The notes below the pieces were generated by a model. That model made no database searches and was not told the DNA's origin. It was given only the letters and a program-made list of their open reading frames with translations. From the NCBI RefSeq assembly GCF_030345715.1, contig NZ_JAUASX010000005.1, positions 124,001-188,000 of the forward strand: a stretch of 64,000 bases of DNA. Reading direction: 5' to 3'. This DNA comes from Solimonas sp. SE-A11. GTDB lineage: Bacteria > Pseudomonadota > Gammaproteobacteria > Nevskiales > Nevskiaceae. Numbering within the stretch: position 1 is the stretch's first letter; each line of letters begins with the position of its first letter. Made by a program: the position numbers and the translations under genes. Of the stretch, positions 59,701 to 64,000 are shown one piece after another.

Positions 59701-62550
59701 CCGCGTGCCGAATGGGCGCCGCGCACCAAACGGGCCGCGGCCGAGCAAGCCCGGGCCGCCTTGGCCGCGTCAGCCTCGACAGATGCCGCGAAACCGGAGC
59801 CAGCATCCGGCGACGAACCGGCCGGGGCGTCGAGTCCCTCGCCGGACGATACAGGCGATCCCGCAGACGAAGTCGTGGACCTAGCGACGATGGAGGGGAG
59901 GGGCGAGGACGGTCGCCTCCTGCCGATTGATCGGTTTGATCACCCGGACCTACTAGAACTGGGCCGCCTGATCATGATTGGAGTGTGGCGTCTTGGACTG
60001 AACCGGCAGCCGATCCTGGAAGTCTTCCTCCGCTGGGTCGCCGGCACGGAGCCCATCTTGGTCAGCGGGAGCCTGCGCTACGTACAACTGACGGCTCCCT
60101 GCCGCAGGACCAGCCAGGTGATGAACCGGACGCTGTATTTCGACAACTTCACCGCCGCCTATCTCCAGATCGAGCGCGACAGGCTGCGCCCCGTGATCCA
60201 ACAAGTGTTTGGGTTGCGACGTGGGCGCCGCCATCGGCGGTGGTATACCGCCGTAAAGCCTTACCTCGCGTCGATCGGTGCCCCGACCCCTGCGCTGACC
60301 TTGCCCAAGATGATGCTGGCGGCGGTCCAGCGCGTGATGCTTCGCAGTTCGCCCATCCTGGCTGCCTACAGTTGCGGCGAATTTGCGACGGAGGACCTTG
60401 GCGACAAGGAAATTCGCCGGCTTGCCGGGTTGCCGCCGAGGCCTGCGCCGACCGGGAAGGGGGCCGGTGGGCAGAAGCCCGCGGCCAGCCTGGATGAACA
60501 CGACTCGGAGGAGTCCGAGTTGATTCCTGTGGACGAAGCCGTTCCCGAGGATCTGCGTAAAGCCAAACACAACTTTGGATATGCGCTAACGGGGGCTCGC
60601 TCCTCGCTCCATGGCGAGCTCAAGCGGCGTCTCGTTGTTATGTCGCTGAAGCTGAATACCGAGCGGCTGCTTCGATCTTTTGCCCTGTATCTGCTGGAGC
60701 TGGAAAAGGGGGCCCTCGATAAGGGGAAGTTGCCAGAGGCCCGGCGCGAGGAATGGGCGCGCCTGGTGCACGTCGTCAGCGATGGGTTGATGGGGATGGC
60801 AGACACCGTTGGTGACTTGTCCCGAATCGACATGGGAGACCTCCAGCGGCTTTCCGAGGCGACCTCCGAGCATTTTTCGGACCAGGACGTGAGCCAGGCC
60901 TGGTCGGCCTTCAAGGCGTTCCTGCGCAGGAAGCAAGCGAATCTGAGCAAGAGGAATGCACGAAGAAGACGCGAGGGAAAGCCCGAGGAGAAAGTGGACC
61001 AGGATGGGGTCGTGATCGGCGACATAGGCCGCGATTCCGACTACAACGTCAGCGCCAAAATCCTCACGGTAGACATGATTCTACAGATAGAGGAGCGATT
61101 CGGGTCGGTACGCTCGGGTATTTCCAATCCGCGCCACCGGGAGTCCGCACGAAAGCTCTTCTGTAAGATCGCCGACACCGGCCTGCGTCGAGCTGAGGGG
61201 CAGTACACGCCCACCTTGGATGCACAAGGGGATCTCGTCCGTATCCAGGCCAACGACGACCGCAGCTTGAAGACGACGTGGTCCGAGCGTGTCTATCCCG
61301 TCGGATTCCTGCAGGAAACGACGAGAGCCGATGTGTCAGCGGCTCGGGAGCAGGGGCTCAGGATGCTCGTGGATGCCGTCCCGACAGAAACCACGGAGGG
61401 TTATCACGTCTTCGACGCCATCAACCGAGTGATCCAGGAAGTCGGAGGCGACGAAGAACTCGGCCTGCACCACTTGAGGCACACGATGGCCAGTCGACTG
61501 CTCCTCAGTGTCCTGGCAGATGCGGTCGATTTCGATGGAATTGCCGAAGACCTGCCATGGGTGAAACCCTTGCTGATCCGAGGAGAACGGCTCGAGCTGC
61601 TGTTGGGCTACGAGGGACCCTCTGGGCACGGAATGCAGGTTACTAGCGCTGTCCTCGGGCATAGCCATACCACCACGTCGCTCAAGCACTACGTCCACAC
61701 CCTTGGGATCACGTTCTATGCTTTCATGATGCAGCTGGAAGCGCAGGAGGATATCTCGCGCAGTTTTGCGTTGCGTATGCGCTCGGAAAAGACCTTCGAG
61801 CGTTGGGGCGCCGAGGCACGCAAAGCCGCTGAGGCGATCGCGGATCTGGTTCAGTGCCAGGCTGCGATCAATCGCTGGATGCGCAATCGCATCGAGCGCG
61901 CGCTACTACAGGATCAAACCGCTGCTGCCGGAGCGAAGCCGAAGGGGAAGACCAAGGAAGTGGCCGCGCCGGTCGAGCCGGCTCCTGATGTGAACGCGCT
62001 GACCTTCGACCGCTTGGAAAAGCTCGAGCAGGCGCTACGCGGAAAGCGCCCCGTTCCTGGTGACCCGTGGTTCGAGCGCTTGCGCGACGGATTGGAATGG
62101 CTATCGAGCATTCCCTCGGGGAAAGCTGGCGCGAAGTCGCCGAGGCATCCCATGGAGCGCGCCGGATGCTTGGCGCCTCTCCCAAAGGAGTTGAAGGCGC
62201 ATAGCGGGGCTGACTCTGCGCAGGCCGTTGTCTCATTCCTTGAGGCGCTGCGCACGTGCGCGCCGGATGACTTCACATGGCTACTGAGAAAGTGGGCCTA
62301 TGCCAGCGAGGTTGAGCGCGGCCGTATGCGACTTGATAGCGAGGAGGAAATTCGACGTGTACGAAAACTCGTCGGAAACCACGGTCTTTCGATCGAAGTG
62401 AAGGAGGCTGCGGTGCAACCTTCGCGGGAGGGGGCGAGACCCACGCCGAGGATGCGTTTGCGGTTTATTGACGACAAGAAATTCAGTCGCGACACCCACG
62501 CCATCAGGTGGGGATTGACGCTGGTAACGGCTCTGTACGGAAAAGCATGA
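56761..62550 (+). CDS. Giant tyrosine-recombinase-family protein (about 1,929 aa)
   Basis: A very long single frame. The last third holds a complete tyrosine-recombinase catalytic set: Arg1476 in DTGLRRAE, Lys1504 in RSLKTTWSERVYP, His1570-x-x-Arg1573 in LHHLRHTMA, His1634 in LGHSH, Tyr1644 in LKHYVH. About 280 residues follow it. The first third has a weaker, possibly degenerate copy: Arg425 in LLSGRPFEAVALPVF, basic LKKK (464-467), RIRLATELLRL (530-540) and HYASY (564-568), without the late GH motif. A Pro/Glu/Ala-rich, probably disordered stretch (about 970-1040) separates the halves. ATG 56761 follows AGAGGGG at 7 bases. Ordinary integrases have 300-500 residues. It probably mobilises the island. 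Confidence 0.85.
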   Translation: MARPIDRPIDELTELMAAQGVIREQLVAALYVLRAHRSLRGIGLAIDHFFRLADGRFRALLSCAEIKDYDARLSVLRRVAEVTQTVLEFNAGSLAGRDINQQLRPHCGDSGITDMLLVWHGAGGARDNDDFDQIVAWFVWQGIRFNRKKLTELEYSNYLHGDDSSRLLEDSKDGRQIYNAGLKLRKLGDSTYRDALSKAVKLGLDLDEPKAKSLARVLRVGARIREEERSRWRESLRKEPGFDQGRFLAEIKDAKGIFDIEVTQFLASLWWGHLLSTRKGTTRVMTDGVVRERFKPVLKRAPSLTEVITPIDTGVLGGIAVDFISMPQRIIGDKEANDDPDIAEGAEPAATVFLGDGDDLLKAYYASKGAQCAIEYNNALLPWSHWRISRDAVDAVLALVRVIEGESDIELMARLAVGLSLLSGRPFEAVALPVFGSSKVTREDPVAVDVAKGVLTVFAGTPKLKKKVEMLELCDPHGDAVRLALLPAWQPLIERCSQMKLKKHSAVVSAARRLLRQLPPALAVTEKGVRIRLATELLRLSRGDLGLVKLITDSTDANLQNLIHYASYRTAMAESQWRQAASALAGPLPEDLPAPPPGERVGAPHGFNVDLLREYFTSTRQRFEAHVGAKRWREAFNYLTMQTAQWIALATAGRKTASPIPRILLSGRWAFTDDKHVSDGSTDRIVPFGVRLEAQLAAYAAFASHLSLTYPALQPFVQTAGGWELRLWYISKSGEVRPYRPHYQEGSRVPKRLPGNWARKLVRSEATELYGRMTDAGSGHMVRGRNPWRFTSTLSTPVFVKAWLDLQASLETRLGLEPLVVPGFSDTPRRFLPRLPPAASRLAAPKERDPESKNLLPDNVVQDRFKVVDAQRYAEVFDAKPPDRVAALELIRALVRQLYESDVPDLGLWVESACTLIRSKTGLPIFGSRPRALFAKDWLLDGEALQILAWFEAHVLPKFEAELRQLPAPREPSSEEERPKPRAEWAPRTKRAAAEQARAALAASASTDAAKPEPASGDEPAGASSPSPDDTGDPADEVVDLATMEGRGEDGRLLPIDRFDHPDLLELGRLIMIGVWRLGLNRQPILEVFLRWVAGTEPILVSGSLRYVQLTAPCRRTSQVMNRTLYFDNFTAAYLQIERDRLRPVIQQVFGLRRGRRHRRWYTAVKPYLASIGAPTPALTLPKMMLAAVQRVMLRSSPILAAYSCGEFATEDLGDKEIRRLAGLPPRPAPTGKGAGGQKPAASLDEHDSEESELIPVDEAVPEDLRKAKHNFGYALTGARSSLHGELKRRLVVMSLKLNTERLLRSFALYLLELEKGALDKGKLPEARREEWARLVHVVSDGLMGMADTVGDLSRIDMGDLQRLSEATSEHFSDQDVSQAWSAFKAFLRRKQANLSKRNARRRREGKPEEKVDQDGVVIGDIGRDSDYNVSAKILTVDMILQIEERFGSVRSGISNPRHRESARKLFCKIADTGLRRAEGQYTPTLDAQGDLVRIQANDDRSLKTTWSERVYPVGFLQETTRADVSAAREQGLRMLVDAVPTETTEGYHVFDAINRVIQEVGGDEELGLHHLRHTMASRLLLSVLADAVDFDGIAEDLPWVKPLLIRGERLELLLGYEGPSGHGMQVTSAVLGHSHTTTSLKHYVHTLGITFYAFMMQLEAQEDISRSFALRMRSEKTFERWGAEARKAAEAIADLVQCQAAINRWMRNRIERALLQDQTAAAGAKPKGKTKEVAAPVEPAPDVNALTFDRLEKLEQALRGKRPVPGDPWFERLRDGLEWLSSIPSGKAGAKSPRHPMERAGCLAPLPKELKAHSGADSAQAVVSFLEALRTCAPDDFTWLLRKWAYASEVERGRMRLDSEEEIRRVRKLVGNHGLSIEVKEAAVQPSREGARPTPRMRLRFIDDKKFSRDTHAIRWGLTLVTALYGKA

Positions 62551-62551
62551 T

Positions 62552-62701
62552 GGGGAAACGCGCTGTTCGGAAGTCGCTACGGATCAGAGCAGCACGCAGG
62601 CAGGTCATGGCCCGTGAAAGCCAGCGTCCTGGTGTACATCAAATCAGCTAGGTTCCAATGGAATCCATACCGGGGAAGCGCATCATTCCGAAGCTGCGCT
62701 T
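62552..62701. repeat. Imperfect direct repeat downstream of the recombinase
   Basis: GGGGAAACGCGCTGTTCGG (62552-62570) and GGGGAAGCGCATCATTCCG (62672-62690) are similar in sequence and order; the second copy also sits in a 7-bp inverted repeat AAGCGCA (62676-62682)/TGCGCTT (62695-62701). They could be recombinase or regulator sites. No gene is seen in this 151-base gap. Confidence 0.3.
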
Positions 62702-63100
62702 CTAGGGGCGCCATGTTCCGATGCCATCCCAGCAAAAGCTGACGAAACCACAAGAAGCCCAATCGCCGTCGTCGTATCTGCCGATCTCCGCTTCCAGCAA
62801 CTGCAGCATTCGGGCCATGGCTTTCTGGCCTCCGACTGCGTGCAGCTGCTCGCCGATCGACCTAATGGCTTGATGGCGGGGATAGTGGCGAGCGGCGGGA
62901 TATCCAATGCTCTTCCCAGTCTCCCTGCATTCGTGTACGAGGTCCACGAGAATCTGCAAGTTTTGGCGCGGCCAGTCGTTTGCCGGGTCGCGTTGCCAGG
63001 TGGCGACATCAAATTCGCAGACAGTACAGATTCCGTTCACCACGGACTCTGAGCAGGGCATGCTGCACTCCGGACACGCTACGGGAACTACATGTGTCAT
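62702..63100 (-). CDS. Small zinc-ribbon protein, unknown function
   Basis: 132 residues. N-terminal zinc ribbon C9-x2-C12 … C25-x2-C28 (CPECSMPC…GICTVC), then a helical region (QNLQILVDLVHECRETGKSIGYP, AIRSIGEQLHAVGGQKAMARMLQLLEAEIG) and an aromatic end (FCWDGIGTWRP). ATG 63100 has GGAGAGA at correct distance. Convergent with the giant recombinase gene. It has its own strong promoter and a terminator-like leader hairpin. It may be a DNA-binding accessory or regulatory protein of the island. Confidence 0.7.
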   Translation of the reverse strand: MTHVVPVACPECSMPCSESVVNGICTVCEFDVATWQRDPANDWPRQNLQILVDLVHECRETGKSIGYPAARHYPRHQAIRSIGEQLHAVGGQKAMARMLQLLEAEIGRYDDGDWASCGFVSFCWDGIGTWRP

Positions 63101-63127
63101 GGGTCTCTCCACCGGAAATAGGTTTGA

Positions 63128-63173
63128 GCAATAAAAAAGGAGACCCCCTTGCGAGGGCCTCCTTTATTATTGC
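63128..63173 (-). terminator. Terminator-like leader hairpin before the zinc-ribbon gene
   Basis: On the - strand, GCAATAATAAAGGAG pairs with CTCCTTTTTTATTGC (one T-T mismatch), with an inner CCC/GGG extension, and the T-run lies in the right arm. It begins within a few bases of the predicted transcription start and ends 27 bases before the gene's ATG, so most transcripts could end as a short RNA. Confidence 0.7.
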
Positions 63174-63183
63174 TGACACTTCG

Positions 63184-63211
63184 ATTCTAATGAGACGGCG
63201 GTGATTGTCAA
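63184..63211 (-). promoter_or_regulatory. Consensus sigma-70 promoter for the zinc-ribbon gene
   Basis: On the - strand TTGACA (63211-63206), 16-base spacer, TAGAAT (63189-63184). Transcription would start near 63177, directly ahead of the leader hairpin. The region 63212-63288 shows nothing further. Confidence 0.8.
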
Positions 63212-63288
63212 GACGTCGATAAGGCGCAGTTATCGAGGGTAGGGGGAGATACCTGCTTCCAGCCCCTAGCCGTCTTTCGATTGGAAAA

Positions 63289-63555
63289 TTAGTTCTCCCC
63301 AAAGAGGTCATTCGTTACCGGCAGCAATGGAACCAAGTGACCTATCGCAATATTCGTCAAGAGCCCGAAGCAGACGGTCGCGGAATCAGTTCGAATCGGC
63401 CCAAAGCGGACCTCCAAGCGGTCAGCACAAGCGGGCCACAACTCATTGAGCACTGTCGCTAGTCTTCTGAATAGATAAAGCCGGCTTACAGCTCTCAGTG
63501 AGTCCTGCTGCGCCGGCCGCCGCTTGCTACCAGCGACACGCGCCAAGATGGTCAA
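63289..63555 (-). CDS. Doubtful small ORF, 88 aa
   Basis: An open frame starting at TTG (MTILARVAGSKRRPAQQ) and ending VTNDLFGEN. No recognised family, no good ribosome site, rare start codon. It lies on the same strand behind the EAD-like gene (71-base gap), which is the only support. If it is not real, the stretch 63101-63626 contains only the promoter and hairpin listed separately. Confidence 0.25.
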   Translation of the reverse strand: MTILARVAGSKRRPAQQDSLRAVSRLYLFRRLATVLNELWPACADRLEVRFGPIRTDSATVCFGLLTNIAIGHLVPLLPVTNDLFGEN

Positions 63556-63626
63556 CCGTCATCGTCGGAAGCTAAAGTCGGAAAGCTGTGTTCCGCCAGC
63601 AGGACTGCGCCCCATCCGGCGAAGAT

Positions 63627-64000
63627 TCACGCCGCAGCCGCGAGGGCCGTGAGCAAACCGGCATGGTGCGGGAAATCGCCCAACGCTGCCTGGATCAGCG
63701 TGGTGCGGTTGATCGCGCTGCCACCTCCGCCTTGACGCAGGGTGCGCAAGGCGGCAACCCAACTGGCGCGCCCGGTACTCTGCAATCGGAGGCGGGAGAG
63801 ATCGCCACCGGCGCGCACCCAAATCTCCTGGTCGGTCGGTCCGATGGGGTAGAGCTCGGCCAGGATGCCTTCGAGCGGCTTTCCGTCATCGCCGTCCTGG
63901 GACGGCACAAGCGGCACAGCATGCTTCGCTACACCACCTCGATCCAGTGCGATCGGGAAATTGTCCTCAAGATCGCTGGCCTTGAAGATCGGGTGCTGGT
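63627..64000 (-). CDS. C-terminal part of an effector-associated-domain-like protein (partial)
   Basis: The frame is open to the window edge; only the last 124 residues or so are seen. They contain LAELYPIGPTDQEIWVRAGG, DLSRLRLQSTGRASWVAAL, the Gly run RQGGGG and IQAALGDFPHHAGLL, a pattern like the effector-associated domains (EAD families) found in caspase-, NACHT- and other conflict-system proteins. The effector or partner region would lie beyond the edge. A GTG at 63917 is not the start, since the reading frame and domain extend upstream of it. Family assignment is from pattern memory. Confidence 0.6.
   Translation of the reverse strand, partial: QHPIFKASDLEDNFPIALDRGGVAKHAVPLVPSQDGDDGKPLEGILAELYPIGPTDQEIWVRAGGDLSRLRLQSTGRASWVAALRTLRQGGGGSAINRTTLIQAALGDFPHHAGLLTALAAAA

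Larger units (their letters stand above)
55749..64000. mobile_element. Left part of an integrated island inserted in tRNA-fMet
   Basis: Begins where the tRNA-fMet match stops and replaces the expected rimP-nusA-infB genes. Contents seen: a terminator hairpin, an unknown protein coupled to a giant tyrosine recombinase, a zinc-ribbon gene with an attenuated leader, and the end of an effector-associated-domain-like protein. Base composition becomes less GC-rich, especially after 62.5 kb. The right end is outside the window, so total size and the second junction are unknown. Confidence 0.75.

Overview
The window looks like chromosomal DNA of a high-GC gammaproteobacterium. It most resembles the Nevskiales/Xanthomonadales side of the class (for example Solimonas- or Nevskia-like bacteria). 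Reasons: the block carA-carB-greA-rlmE-ftsH-folP-glmM-tpiA-secG-tRNA-Leu is in the order known from Pseudomonas and relatives; there is a Crp/Vfr/Clp-type regulator; there is a DUF1302 outer-membrane protein; and the intergenic repeats (palindromic 'GGGAATC' and 'GTTACTTTTC' types) are common in Xanthomonad-like genomes. The genus is inferred, not shown.

Layout. 0.07-2.3 kb (-): aat, an N-acyltransferase and a small conserved protein. 2.4-9.0 kb (+): ftsK, a repeat-rich gap, then lolA-rarA-crcB (overlapping) and serS. 9.1-10.1 kb (-): an outer-membrane barrel-like protein and a tiny exported protein. 10.4-15.9 kb: a sulfur assimilation locus (DUF934, sulfite reductase cysI, CysB-type regulator, TauE/SafE permease, siroheme synthase cysG). 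15.9-24.2 kb: an AraC regulator facing a seven-gene envelope operon (DUF4282, DUF1302 barrel, two paralogous membrane-anchored beta-repeat proteins, Abi-alpha-like, DUF445, LolA-like). 24.2-26.3 kb: small membrane and hypothetical genes and a Crp-type regulator. 26.5-34.7 kb: hybrid histidine kinase, a GMC oxidoreductase fused to an alpha/beta hydrolase, and a PhoD-like phosphoesterase, all translationally coupled and meeting a LuxR-type response regulator. 34.7-44.0 kb: housekeeping genes (pgm, DUF1249, tesA-like, gamma carbonic anhydrase, sixA-like, rsmJ, SCP2, two thioesterases, NUDIX, half-length mazG, dapB, radical SAM). 44.2-55.6 kb: the conserved car-to-secG block and tRNA-Leu.

The synteny breaks at 55.7 kb. 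In relatives an initiator tRNA gene follows tRNA-Leu, and then rimP-nusA-infB. Here only the promoter and 5' half of tRNA-fMet remain, ending at the anticodon loop. What follows is foreign: an unknown protein coupled to a giant (about 1,929 aa) tyrosine-recombinase-family protein with a complete R-K-H-R-H-Y set near its C-terminal end, a zinc-ribbon gene behind a promoter-terminator leader, and at the right edge the C-terminus of a protein with an effector-associated-like domain typical of bacterial conflict systems. I read this as the left end of an integrated (probably defence-carrying) island that split tRNA-fMet. The rest of it lies beyond the window. This is the strongest candidate for an undescribed system here.
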